Shown here in pieces: positions 7,322-17,351 of a DNA stretch of 38,240 nucleotides; the stretch's first letter is position 1, and each line of letters begins with the position of its first letter. The position numbers and the translations under genes are program-made. Source of the stretch: JBFHNV01 sp965365655. Its GTDB lineage: Bacteria; Pseudomonadota; Gammaproteobacteria; HK1. The notes beneath the pieces were generated by a model. That model did no database searches, was not told where the DNA came from, and was given only the letters and a program-made list of their open reading frames with translations. The stretch covers positions 1 to 38,240 of the forward strand of contig CBDUCN010000008.1 of the NCBI GenBank assembly GCA_965365655.1, read 5' to 3'.

Positions 7322-8701
7322 TCATCCCGCCAGGCTGCGGCACACGCGGTGGAAGCGCAGGCCCAGCAGCAGCGAGGCCGTGAGGGTGCCGAGGAACACC
7401 GCGGCGGTCAGCGCCGGCGCGCCGCCGCCGTGCACGACCCCCATCACGTAGCCGGCAGGCACCATCACCCCCCAGAACGCGATGCAGTACAGCGCCGTCG
7501 CCGGCCACACGTCGCCGGCCCCGCGCAGCGCGCCCATCAGCACGCCCTGCAGCCCGTCGGGCACCACCGCCGCGCCCGCGATCACGATGCACGGCACCGC
7601 GACCGCGAGCATCGCGGGGTCGTGCGAGTACAGGCGCGCGAACGCGTCGGGCAGCGACGCCAGCAGCGCGCCCACCGTGCCGAGCAGCGCGACCGCGAGC
7701 GCGGCCGCGACCCAGCCGGCGCGGCGCACGCCCTGCACGTCGCCGCGGCCCACCGCCTGGCCCACCCGGATGCTGGCCGCCGCCGCGATGCCGATGGCGC
7801 ACATGAACACCATCGCGACGAGGTTGAACGTGACCTGGAACCCCGCGACCTGCTCCGCGCCGGCGAGGCCCGCGAACAGCGTCATCGACGCGAACGCGGC
7901 GGACTCCAGCGCGTGGGCCAGGCCCATCGGGACGCCGAAGCGTCGCAGCCGCCGCGACAGCACCCAGCCGCCGGCGACGCGGCCGCGCAGCCCGTAGCGC
8001 GTCGCGTCCAGCGCCCACAGCGCATAGGCCGCCAGCGACAGGAACATGAACCAGCGCACCAGCGTGGTCGCGAGCGCCGCGCCCTCGGCGCCCATCGCGG
8101 GGGCGCCGAGGTTGCCGAACACCAGCACCCAGTTCAGCGCCGCGTTCAGCAGGTTCGCGAGCACCATCACGCACAGCCCCGGCATTGCGCGGCCGGTGGA
8201 CTCGAGGAAGAAGCTGGTCGCCGCGAACAGCAGCATCGCGGGCAGGCCGGGCGCGAACGCGAGCAGCACGCGGCCCGCGCCCGCGGCCAGCGCGGGCTCC
8301 TGGCCCGCGAGCGCCAGCGCGTGCTCGCCCAGCGTGCACAGGCCGCCGAACGCGAGGCCGAGGGCCGCCGCGTGCGCCAGCGACACCTTCCACAGCGCAC
8401 CGGTGCGCTGCTCCTCGCCGGCGCCCACGGCCTGCGCGCCGAGCACCAGCGTGCCCATCAGGAGGCCGATGCCGAGCAGCATCAGCGGCACTTGCGGCGC
8501 CATCGCGAGCGCGTACCACGCGAGCTCCTCGAGTCCCGCGCGGCCCACCATCGCGGTGTCCACGGTCACCAGCGCGAGGATCCCCAGCCGCGCGAACATC
8601 ACCGGCACCGCGATCTGGAGGGTGCGCCGGACGTGCTCGCCGATGCCGTTCGCGGGCGGGCCCGGGACGTTCGCGGCGGGCGCCGGCGGCGCGCTTATCA
8701 T
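7322..8701 (-). CDS. MATE-family multidrug/cation exporter
   Basis: A 459-residue, strongly hydrophobic protein with about twelve predicted membrane segments in two pseudo-symmetric halves, typical length and layout for MATE (NorM/DinF-like) antiporters. Landmarks are ALVTVDTAMVG in the first helix pair and PDGLQGVLMGALRGAGD in the second half, matching the family's repeated Q-x-x-x-x-G-x-L-R-G-x-G type motif. It would export cationic compounds using a Na+ or H+ gradient across the inner membrane; substrate unknown. ATG at 8701 is chosen; an in-frame GTG five codons upstream (8716) is an alternative. It is divergent from the dehydrogenase gene with only 32 bases between starts, so their promoters must overlap. 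Confidence 0.9.
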   Translation of the reverse strand: MISAPPAPAANVPGPPANGIGEHVRRTLQIAVPVMFARLGILALVTVDTAMVGRAGLEELAWYALAMAPQVPLMLLGIGLLMGTLVLGAQAVGAGEEQRTGALWKVSLAHAAALGLAFGGLCTLGEHALALAGQEPALAAGAGRVLLAFAPGLPAMLLFAATSFFLESTGRAMPGLCVMVLANLLNAALNWVLVFGNLGAPAMGAEGAALATTLVRWFMFLSLAAYALWALDATRYGLRGRVAGGWVLSRRLRRFGVPMGLAHALESAAFASMTLFAGLAGAEQVAGFQVTFNLVAMVFMCAIGIAAAASIRVGQAVGRGDVQGVRRAGWVAAALAVALLGTVGALLASLPDAFARLYSHDPAMLAVAVPCIVIAGAAVVPDGLQGVLMGALRGAGDVWPATALYCIAFWGVMVPAGYVMGVVHGGGAPALTAAVFLGTLTASLLLGLRFHRVCRSLAG

Positions 8702-8733
8702 CCCGCGTCCCGCCACACCGCAGAGGTGAGCCG

Positions 8734-9420
8734 ATGGCCGAGAACGCGCTGATCGTGGGCGCCGGGCAGGGCCTGAGCGCCGCGCTGGCGCGGCTGTTCG
8801 CCGCCGAGGGCATGCACGTCACCCTGGCGGCCCGTGACGCCGCGAAGCTCGCGCCGCTGGCCGGGGCGGTGGGCGGCGACGCGCGCGCCTGCGACGCGGC
8901 CGACGAGTCGGCCGTCGCCGCGCTGTTCGCGGACCTCGACGGCGCGGGCCGCTGCCCGGACGTCGTGGTCTACAACCCGAGCCGCCGCGTCCGCGGCCCG
9001 GTCGCGGAGCTTTCGCCCCCGGCGGTGCGCGACGCGATCATGGTGACCGCCTTCGGCGGCTTCCTGGTGGCCCGGGAGGCGGCGCGGCGCATGCTCGCGC
9101 GCGGCTCCGGCAGCATCCTGTTCACCGGCGCGTCGGCCAGCGTGAAGGGCTATCCCGAATCGTCCTGCTTCGCGATGGGCAAGTTCGCGCTGCGCGGTCT
9201 CGCGCAGAGCATGGCGCGCGAGCTGCACCCGCAGAACGTGCACGTCGCGCACTTCGTGATCGACGGCGCGATCGCGGCGCCCGGGCGCGCCGCCGGCGAG
9301 CGCCCGGACGCGCAGCTCGACGCGGACGCGATCGCGCGCAGCTACCTGCACGTGCACCGCCAGCACCGCAGCGCGTGGACCTTCGAGGTGGAGCTGCGCC
9401 CGTGGGTGGAGCGCTTCTGA
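8734..9420 (+). CDS. Short-chain dehydrogenase-like protein with Phe in place of the catalytic Tyr
   Basis: A 228-residue Rossmann protein of the SDR superfamily. The nucleotide-binding turn is VGAGQGLSAALA (8-19), with the last glycine of the classical G-x-x-x-G-x-G replaced by Ser. The substrate-side Ser is S134 in TGASAS. The active-site Y-x-x-x-K motif reads F-A-M-G-K, so the proton-donating Tyr is Phe146 while Lys150 is kept. Related sequences with F-A-x-x-K-F-A-L-R-G are familiar to me, so this looks like a clade trait rather than damage. It may bind NAD(P) without classical alcohol dehydrogenation, or use another acid. Ribosome site GAGGTGAG precedes the ATG. Confidence 0.85.
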   Translation: MAENALIVGAGQGLSAALARLFAAEGMHVTLAARDAAKLAPLAGAVGGDARACDAADESAVAALFADLDGAGRCPDVVVYNPSRRVRGPVAELSPPAVRDAIMVTAFGGFLVAREAARRMLARGSGSILFTGASASVKGYPESSCFAMGKFALRGLAQSMARELHPQNVHVAHFVIDGAIAAPGRAAGERPDAQLDADAIARSYLHVHRQHRSAWTFEVELRPWVERF

Positions 9421-9502
9421 CGCGGGGCCGCGGGCTGGTATGGTCCGCCCCGCGGCGCCCGGCCGGGCGCGTTCATTTCCGTTCCACGACGAGAGTTCCG
9501 AC

Positions 9503-10015
9503 ATGAGTGTGCCCGTGTGGCTGTCCCAGCGAGCGCTGTTCGCCGGCGGCGCCGTCCTGTGCGCCGCGCTGATGGCCGCGGCGCTGTACCTGCAGCACGT
9601 GCTGCGGCTCGACCCGTGCCCGCTGTGCATCTTCCAGCGCATCTTCGTGATCCTGCTCGGCGCGGTGATGCTGGTCGCGGCGGTGCACGACCCGCGGGGT
9701 CCCGGGCGCAAGGTGTACGGGGCCCTGGTGGCGCTGCTGGGCGTTGCGGGGCTCGCGGTGGCCGGGCGCCACGTGTGGCTGCAGCACCTGCCGGCGGACC
9801 AGGTCCCGGAGTGCGGCCCGGGCCTCGAGTACATGCTGGAGGCCTTTCCGCTGACCGAGACGCTGTCCATGGTGTTCCGGGGCTCCGGCGAGTGTGCCGA
9901 GGTGCAGTGGACCTTCCTCGCGCTGAGCATCCCCGAGTGGACGCTGATCGTGTTCGTCGGGCTGACGCTGTTCGCCGGCTACCTGCTGCTGACCCCGCGT
10001 CCCGCCACGCGCTGA
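9503..10015 (+). CDS. dsbB: Disulfide bond formation protein B (DsbB)
   Basis: A 170-residue inner-membrane protein with four hydrophobic helices. The first periplasmic loop has DPCPLC (C39, C42), the C-x-x-C that passes electrons to quinone, and the second has C104 and C131, the pair that reoxidises DsbA. Length and cysteine spacing match E. coli DsbB closely. An extra Cys20 lies in the first helix. ATG 9503 follows GAGAG and avoids a soluble upstream extension. No dsbA is nearby. Downstream is the small-RNA region, with no obvious terminator for this gene unless the dyad at 10055-10078 serves. Confidence 0.93.
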   Translation: MSVPVWLSQRALFAGGAVLCAALMAAALYLQHVLRLDPCPLCIFQRIFVILLGAVMLVAAVHDPRGPGRKVYGALVALLGVAGLAVAGRHVWLQHLPADQVPECGPGLEYMLEAFPLTETLSMVFRGSGECAEVQWTFLALSIPEWTLIVFVGLTLFAGYLLLTPRPATR

Positions 10016-10054
10016 AATGGCCGCGGCCGCGGCGGGCGGCCTCGTGACGAAGCA

Positions 10055-10078
10055 GTTTCGTGATCCAGGTCACGAAAC
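10055..10078. promoter_or_regulatory. CRP-type dyad upstream of the first small RNA
   Basis: Perfect nine-base arms GTTTCGTGA and TCACGAAAC flank TCCAGG. The core CGTGA-N6-TCACG differs from the CRP consensus TGTGA-N6-TCACA only at the outer bases. The centre is about 71.5 bases before the predicted start of the first small RNA, a classical class I activator position. A further CGTGA half-site lies at 10043-10047. It could alternatively be a hairpin in the dsbB 3' end, but no U-run follows. Confidence 0.55.
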
Positions 10079-10102
10079 CGACGCGCGGCACGGGACGCAG
10101 TA

Positions 10103-10131
10103 TTGACGCGGTGCACAACCGCTCCTATTCT
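10103..10131 (+). promoter_or_regulatory. Sigma70 promoter of small RNA 1
   Basis: TTGACG (10103-10108), a 17-base spacer, then TATTCT (10126-10131). The predicted start is about 10138. The layout matches the second small-RNA promoter, including the -35 box and the bases just after it. Confidence 0.75.
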
Positions 10132-10140
10132 GCACCGCAA
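10130..10140. promoter_or_regulatory. PhaR-like dyad at start of small RNA 1
   Basis: CTGC-ACC-GCAA lies across the end of the -10 box and the predicted +1. The same CTGC-N3-GCAA pattern occurs twice at the phasin promoter. The described PhaR operator in Rhodobacter-type bacteria is of the CTGC-N3-GCAG kind. Binding by PhaR is inferred. Confidence 0.4.
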
Positions 10141-10213
10141 CATCATTCGTGATGTTTCTCCTCCATATCCTCCTTTGGTGGTTCAAGCCGGGGTATCCAC
10201 CCCGGCTTTTTTT
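10138..10213 (+). ncRNA. Small RNA 1 of a tandem pair, anti-Shine-Dalgarno loop type
   Basis: Predicted RNA of about 76 nt with three stem-loops. The first (10139-10156) has a seven-base stem AACATCA/TGATGTT closed by a UUCG tetraloop. The second (10160-10181) pairs CCTCCA with TGGTGG around one U-U mismatch and exposes the ten-base loop UAUCCUCCUU, complementary to a strong Shine-Dalgarno AAGGAGG. A second UCCUCC lies in its 5' arm. The third is the terminator. No reading frame fits. The design resembles the alphaproteobacterial CcsR (cuckoo) RNAs that show CCUCCUCCC loops, but the sequences are not evidently homologous. A role as translational repressor by ribosome-site pairing or as a sponge is inferred. 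It is not a known Rfam family that I recognise. Confidence 0.72.
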
Positions 10214-10216
10214 TTT
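10185..10216 (+). terminator. Intrinsic terminator of small RNA 1
   Basis: Nine-base stem AAGCCGGGG/CCCCGGCTT with loop TATCCA, followed by ten T residues (10207-10216, the first two also closing the stem). A very strong intrinsic terminator. Confidence 0.92.
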
Positions 10217-10276
10217 GCTTTTCCGGTCAGGCCCCTGCGGCCCGGCGCGGCGGCCGCGTCCGGTCGCCGGCGGCGC

Positions 10277-10305
10277 TTGACGCGGCGCAGCAACAGAAAT
10301 ATATT
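10277..10305 (+). promoter_or_regulatory. Sigma70 promoter of small RNA 2
   Basis: TTGACG (10277-10282), a 17-base spacer and TATATT (10300-10305). The predicted start is about 10312. The CRP-type dyad found upstream of the first copy is missing here, so the two copies should respond differently. Confidence 0.78.
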
Positions 10306-10314
10306 GCGGCGCAA
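10304..10314. promoter_or_regulatory. PhaR-like dyad at start of small RNA 2
   Basis: TTGCG-G-CGCAA is a perfect 11-base palindrome overlapping the -10 box and +1. It is one base away from the dyads at the phasin promoter, and repression by occlusion would fit its position. The binding protein is inferred. Confidence 0.45.
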
Positions 10315-10388
10315 CATCATTCGTGATGTTTTTCTCCTCCATATCCTCCTTTGGTGGTTTGAGGGCCGGCTCTGCCGGCCCTTTTTTT
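10312..10388 (+). ncRNA. Small RNA 2 of the tandem pair
   Basis: Predicted RNA of about 77 nt, nearly identical to copy 1 from the first hairpin through the second. It has AACATCA/TGATGTT with a UUCG loop at 10313-10330, and CCTCCA/TGGTGG exposing UAUCCUCCUU at 10336-10357. The only difference between the hairpins is two extra T residues in the linker. The terminator sequence differs completely from copy 1 while its architecture is kept, which argues for selection on the two 5' hairpins and on termination as such. The two copies have separate promoters, so they are independent transcripts, not a repeat within one RNA. Confidence 0.73.
10363..10388 (+). terminator. Intrinsic terminator of small RNA 2
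   Basis: Eight-base stem GGGCCGGC/GCCGGCCC with a three-base loop and seven T residues. It lies 27 bases from the stop of the convergent dioxygenase gene. Confidence 0.92.
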
Positions 10389-10415
10389 ATCCCCGCGCAG
10401 CGCTTGCGAGCCGGG

Positions 10416-11273
10416 TCAGGCCGCCGGCCGCTCCGCGATGACGGTGGTGCGCTGCATGTAGCGGTCCGCGGTGTAGTCGGTCACCGCGCGGTGGATCACG
10501 CAGCGGTTGTCCCAGACCACGACGTCGCCCGGCTGCCAGCGGTGGCGGTAGACGAACTCGTCCCGGGTGCAGTGCCGGTACAGGAAGTCCAGCAGCGCCG
10601 CGCTCTCGTCGCCGCTGAAGCCCTGCAGCGCGGCGGTGAAGCCGGGGTTGACGAACAGCGCGCGGCGCCCGTTGACCGGATGCCGGATGACCACCGGGTG
10701 CAGCGCCCGGTTGCGGCCGTCGAAGTCCTCCCGCCTGACCACGTCGGCGCTGTAGCTCGCACCGGCGCGCACCGCGAAGTCGTGCACCGCGTGCAGCCCG
10801 TCGAGCAGCGCCTGCATCGGCTCCGACAGCGCCTCGAATGCGCGAAACATGCTCGCGAACTGGGTGTCGCCGCCGACCGGGGGGATCTCGATGCCGTGCA
10901 GGATGCTGGCCATTGCCGGGCGCTCGCGGAACGACACGTCGGAGTGCCAGTAGTCCCCGGCGCGGGCGCGGCCCAGCACCTGGCCGTTCTCGACCTTGTT
11001 CGAGACCCGGTAGATGCCCGGGTGGTCCGGGTGCAGGTACCGGCTGACGGTGTCCTGCAGCGGCTCGGCCTCGCCGAACAGCGGCCCGAAACGCCGGCTG
11101 AACGCCAGGTGCGCCTCCGGGCCCAGGTCGTGCTGGCCGCGGATCACCAGCAGGCCGTCGGCGTCCATCCAGGCCGCGTGAAGCGCGTCGAACGCGTCGT
11201 CGGCCAGGGGCCGGTCCAGGTGGACGCCGGTGATCTCGGCGCCCAGCGCGGGGCTCAGTCGGCTGATCCTCAT
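10416..11273 (-). CDS. TauD/TfdA-family Fe(II)/2-oxoglutarate dioxygenase
   Basis: A 285-residue protein with the facial triad H110-x-D112 (in DYWHSDVSF) and distal H261 (in CVIHRAV), plus R275 for the 2-oxoglutarate carboxylate. Length and motif spacing match TauD-type enzymes, which hydroxylate taurine or alkyl sulfonates or other small substrates. The true substrate cannot be read here, and no sulfonate transporter is adjacent. ATG 11273 is chosen because homologues begin near this conserved segment and AGGAG lies 12 bases upstream; an upstream extension is possible but unconserved in style. The gene is convergent with the small RNAs and follows ssb on the same strand after 154 bases. Confidence 0.9.
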   Translation of the reverse strand: MRISRLSPALGAEITGVHLDRPLADDAFDALHAAWMDADGLLVIRGQHDLGPEAHLAFSRRFGPLFGEAEPLQDTVSRYLHPDHPGIYRVSNKVENGQVLGRARAGDYWHSDVSFRERPAMASILHGIEIPPVGGDTQFASMFRAFEALSEPMQALLDGLHAVHDFAVRAGASYSADVVRREDFDGRNRALHPVVIRHPVNGRRALFVNPGFTAALQGFSGDESAALLDFLYRHCTRDEFVYRHRWQPGDVVVWDNRCVIHRAVTDYTADRYMQRTTVIAERPAA

Positions 11274-11427
11274 GCGTCGGTGCGCTCCTGTCGCGGCGAA
11301 GGCGGCCCGTGACCGCACGCGACGCGCCGGCACGGGTCGCGGGGACGGGCCGCGTGCGCCGCGGCGCGGGGCGTGCGCGGCGCTGCGAGGGGGCCGGGCG
11401 CGCCCGCGGACGGGCGCGCGGCGCGGC

Positions 11428-11898
11428 TCAGAACGGGATGTCGTCGTCGAAGTCGTCCGACGGCCCGGGATCGCCGCCGGTGTCCGCGGGCGCCGCGGCG
11501 GGCGCGCGCCGGCGCGGCGCCTGGCCGCCGCCGTCGTCGGGCATGCCGCCGCCGCCGCCGCCGCGGCCGCCCAGCATCTGCATCTCGCTGGCCACGATCT
11601 CGGTGGTGTAGCGGTCCTGGCCGTCCTGGCCCTGCCACTTGCGCGTCTGCAGGCGGCCCTCCACGTACACCGTGGAGCCCTTGCGCAGGTACTCGGCCGC
11701 GATCTCGGCGAGCCGGCTGAAGAACACCACCCGGTGCCACTCGGTGCGCTCCTGCTGCTCGCCGCTCTGGCGGTCCTTCCAGGTCTCGTTGGTGGCCAGC
11801 CGGATGTTGGTCACCGCGTTCCCGCCGGCGCTGTACCGGGTCTCCGGATCCGCCCCCAGATTGCCGATCAGGATGACCTTGTTGATGCCTCGTGCCAT
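11428..11898 (-). CDS. ssb: Single-stranded DNA-binding protein
   Basis: A 156-residue protein with an N-terminal OB fold (about 1-110) beginning MARGINKVILIGNLGADPETRY. It has a disordered Gly/Pro-rich linker, then an acidic tip ending DDFDDDIPF, the peptide that recruits repair and replication partners. It coats single-stranded DNA in replication, recombination and repair. Ribosome site GAGGAGAG precedes the ATG. Placement downstream of yajR and near uvrA is the usual gammaproteobacterial arrangement. No clear promoter of its own is visible in the 158 bases upstream, so read-through from yajR is likely. Confidence 0.97.
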   Translation of the reverse strand: MARGINKVILIGNLGADPETRYSAGGNAVTNIRLATNETWKDRQSGEQQERTEWHRVVFFSRLAEIAAEYLRKGSTVYVEGRLQTRKWQGQDGQDRYTTEIVASEMQMLGGRGGGGGGMPDDGGGQAPRRRAPAAAPADTGGDPGPSDDFDDDIPF

Positions 11899-12056
11899 GA
11901 GCCTCTCTCCTCGTGGGGTCGGTGGCGGCGCCCTCGGGCGCGCAGCGAAGGGGTGCGCCGCGGCCCGCGCCGCCGAGCCGGGGCGCCGCGGGCGGTGTTC
12001 ACCCCGAGCCGGGGATTCTCGTGGCCCGCGAGGGCCCTGTCCACGGCCGTGCGTGG

Positions 12057-13421
12057 TCAGTCGGTGGCCGCGGCGTAGGCCATCAGCGCGTCGCGGTCCA
12101 GGCGGTGCCTGTCCACCTTGAGGTACGCGATTCCGTCCTCCGCGACCACCACCGCGTCGGCGACGCCGGGCACCGCGAGCAGCGCGACCGCGAGCTCGCG
12201 GGCGCGCGCCTCGTCCACGTCACCGACGCGCAGCAGCCAGGTGCTGACCGGGCGCGGATTGCGCATCCCCCATGCCAGCGCCAGCCACGCGGCGGTCAGC
12301 ACGGCGCCGAGCACGAACACCGCCGACGGGCCGAAGCGGCCGTGGATCCAGCCCCCGAGCACCCCGCCGGCGAACGCGCCCAGGTACTGGCAGGTGGCGT
12401 AGGCGCCCAGCGCGGTGCCCTTGAGGTGCGCCGGCGCCAGGCGCGACGTCAGTGAGGGCAGCAGCGCCTCGAGGAGGTTCACCGCGGCGAAGAACACGAC
12501 CAGCGCCAGGATCACCGGCAACAGGGCCCCGGGGCCGGGCCACAGCGCGGCGAGGGACAGCCCGAGCGCGACGATGCCGCCGAGGAAGGTGACGCGGGTG
12601 CGTCCGTGGCGGTCCGCCGCCATCACGAACGGCGCCATCACGACCAGCGCCGCGACGAGCACCAGCAGGTAGAGCTTCCAGTGGTCGCCCTCCGCGAGGT
12701 CCGCCCGGTCGCGAAGCGTCAGCGGCAGCACCGTGAAGGTCGCGGTCAGGACCATGTGCAGCAGGCCGATGCCGGCGTTCAGCCGCAGCAGGTCCCGGTC
12801 GGCCAGCACCCTGCGGAACTGCTCGGGCACCGGCGAGGTGTCGCGGTGGAAGCGCTCCCGCGCCGGCGTCGGCACCGTGAAGGCCAGCACGGCCATGCCC
12901 GCGACCGTGAGCGCGGCGGTGAGCCAGAACACGCTGCTGATGCCCGCGAGGCTGGTCATCGCCGGGCCCAGCACCATCGCCGCCGCGAACACCAGGCCGA
13001 TGCTCGCGCCGATGATGGCCATCGCCTTGGTGCGCTGCTCCTCGCGGGTCAGGTCCGCGGCGAGGGCCAGCACCGCCGCCGAGACCGCGCCCAGGCCCTG
13101 CAGCGCGCGCCCGGCGATCACGCCGGCGATCGTGTCGGCCATCGCGGCGAGCACGCTGCCGGCGGCGAAGATCGCGAGGCCGGCGAGGATCACCCGCTTG
13201 CGCCCGATGCGGTCGGACAGCATGCCGAACGGGATCTGCACCGCCGCCTGGGTGAGGCCGTAGATGCCGATGGCGAGCCCCATCAGCATCGGCGTCGCGC
13301 CCGCGTAGTGGTCCGCGTGGAGCGCGAACACGGGCAGGATCATGAACAGCCCCAGCAACCGCAAGCCGTAGATGCCCGCCAGCGAAATCGCCGCCCGGCG
13401 TTCCGTGCCGGTCATGCGCAT
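12057..13421 (-). CDS. yajR: MFS transporter with C-terminal ferredoxin-like domain (YajR type)
   Basis: A 454-residue protein, the same length as E. coli YajR. It has twelve predicted membrane helices of the major facilitator superfamily, with the loop 2-3 motif GMLSDRIGRKRVI, and an extra C-terminal domain of about 65 residues (after about residue 385) of the compact beta-alpha-beta-beta-alpha-beta kind known as the YAM domain. It is an inner-membrane proton-coupled exporter with an unsettled substrate. The ATG at 13421 is chosen; a second ATG two codons downstream is possible. It is divergent from uvrA and probably heads a yajR-ssb transcription unit. Confidence 0.9.
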   Translation of the reverse strand: MRMTGTERRAAISLAGIYGLRLLGLFMILPVFALHADHYAGATPMLMGLAIGIYGLTQAAVQIPFGMLSDRIGRKRVILAGLAIFAAGSVLAAMADTIAGVIAGRALQGLGAVSAAVLALAADLTREEQRTKAMAIIGASIGLVFAAAMVLGPAMTSLAGISSVFWLTAALTVAGMAVLAFTVPTPARERFHRDTSPVPEQFRRVLADRDLLRLNAGIGLLHMVLTATFTVLPLTLRDRADLAEGDHWKLYLLVLVAALVVMAPFVMAADRHGRTRVTFLGGIVALGLSLAALWPGPGALLPVILALVVFFAAVNLLEALLPSLTSRLAPAHLKGTALGAYATCQYLGAFAGGVLGGWIHGRFGPSAVFVLGAVLTAAWLALAWGMRNPRPVSTWLLRVGDVDEARARELAVALLAVPGVADAVVVAEDGIAYLKVDRHRLDRDALMAYAAATD

Positions 13422-13460
13422 GTCGCGCTTCGCCTGTGCGGCGTCCACCGGTGTCTCGCT

Positions 13461-13490
13461 TTGCCCCGCTTCGCAACCGGCGCGTACTAT
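13461..13490 (+). promoter_or_regulatory. Probable uvrA promoter
   Basis: TTGCCC (13461-13466), an 18-base spacer and TACTAT (13485-13490), 33 bases before the uvrA ATG. I see no CTGT-N8-ACAG LexA box overlapping it, so SOS control is not evident here. Confidence 0.5.
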
Positions 13491-13523
13491 AGGGAATTTG
13501 GCCTCGGAGAGTCCAAAGAACAC

Positions 13524-16400
<2,877 letters not shown>

Positions 16401-16409
16401 GGAAACAAC

Positions 16410-17348
16410 ATGTCAGTGCTGATCTGCGGCTCCGTCGCGTACGACAACATCATGGTCTTCAAGGACCGCTTCAAGAACCACATCCTGCCCGACAAGGTGC
16501 ACGTCCTGAGCGTGTCCTTCCTGGTGCCGGAGATGCGCAAGGAGTTCGGCGGCTGCGCGGGCAACATCGCGTACAACCTCAAGCTGCTCGGCGGCGATCC
16601 GCTGCCGATGGCCACCGTGGGCAGCGACTTCGGCCCGTACGGCAAGTGGATGGAGCGCTGGGACGTCGCGCGCCGCCACGTCACGATCGTGGACGATCAG
16701 TTCACGGCGCAGGCGTTCATCACCACCGACCTGGACGACAACCAGATCACCGCGTTCCACCCCGGCGCGATGAGCTATTCGCACCTGAACGACGTCGGCG
16801 ACGCCGAAGGCGTCGAGATCGGCATCGTGTCCCCGGACGGGCGCGACGGCATGGTGCAGCACGCGGCGCAGTTCGCCGAGGCGGGGATCCCGTTCATCTT
16901 CGACCCGTCGCAGGGCCTGCCGATGTTCGACGGCGAGGACCTGGTCCGCTTCATCGACCAGGCGAGCTACGTGACGGTCAACGACTACGAGTGGGAGCTG
17001 GTCGCCGACCGCACCGGCTTCTCGAAGCCGGACGTCGCCGAGCGGGTCACGGCGCTGGTGATCACGAAGGGCGCGAACGGCAGCGAGATCCACGCCGGCG
17101 GCAAGGTGTACGAGATCCCGGCCGCGAGGCCGGCGCGCACCGCGGACCCCACCGGCTGTGGCGACGCGCACCGCGCGGGGCTGCTGTACGGGCTCAGCAA
17201 GGGCATGGACTGGGAGACCACGGGGCGCATCGCGTCGCTGATGGGCGCGATCAAGATCGAGAGCTACGGCACCCAGAACCACGTCTTCGAGATGGCGGAG
17301 TTCGAGGAGCGCTTCGAGGAGTCGTTCGGGCGCCGCATCGCGGGCTGA
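16410..17348 (+). CDS. PfkB/ribokinase-family sugar or nucleoside kinase
   Basis: A 312-residue kinase of the PfkB family. It has an N-terminal GGCAGNIAYNL substrate-side motif (about 48-58) and the C-terminal anion-hole/catalytic motif DPTGCGDAHRAG, in which the usual G-A-G-D is G-C-G-D with the catalytic Asp kept. It phosphorylates a sugar or nucleoside hydroxyl with ATP. The form resembles proteobacterial proteins annotated as adenosine or cytidine kinases, so a nucleoside salvage role is likely but not certain. GAGGAAAC precedes the ATG, nine bases after uvrA. The stop is only three bases from the convergent DUF255 gene. Confidence 0.9.
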   Translation: MSVLICGSVAYDNIMVFKDRFKNHILPDKVHVLSVSFLVPEMRKEFGGCAGNIAYNLKLLGGDPLPMATVGSDFGPYGKWMERWDVARRHVTIVDDQFTAQAFITTDLDDNQITAFHPGAMSYSHLNDVGDAEGVEIGIVSPDGRDGMVQHAAQFAEAGIPFIFDPSQGLPMFDGEDLVRFIDQASYVTVNDYEWELVADRTGFSKPDVAERVTALVITKGANGSEIHAGGKVYEIPAARPARTADPTGCGDAHRAGLLYGLSKGMDWETTGRIASLMGAIKIESYGTQNHVFEMAEFEERFEESFGRRIAG

Positions 17349-17351
17349 CGG

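Noticed and set aside
12606..13523. Upstream extension of the uvrA frame
   Set aside because: Antisense to yajR; conserved UvrA begins at the ATG at 13524.
13422..13523. LexA box before uvrA
   Set aside because: No CTGT-N8-ACAG-type sequence found by eye.
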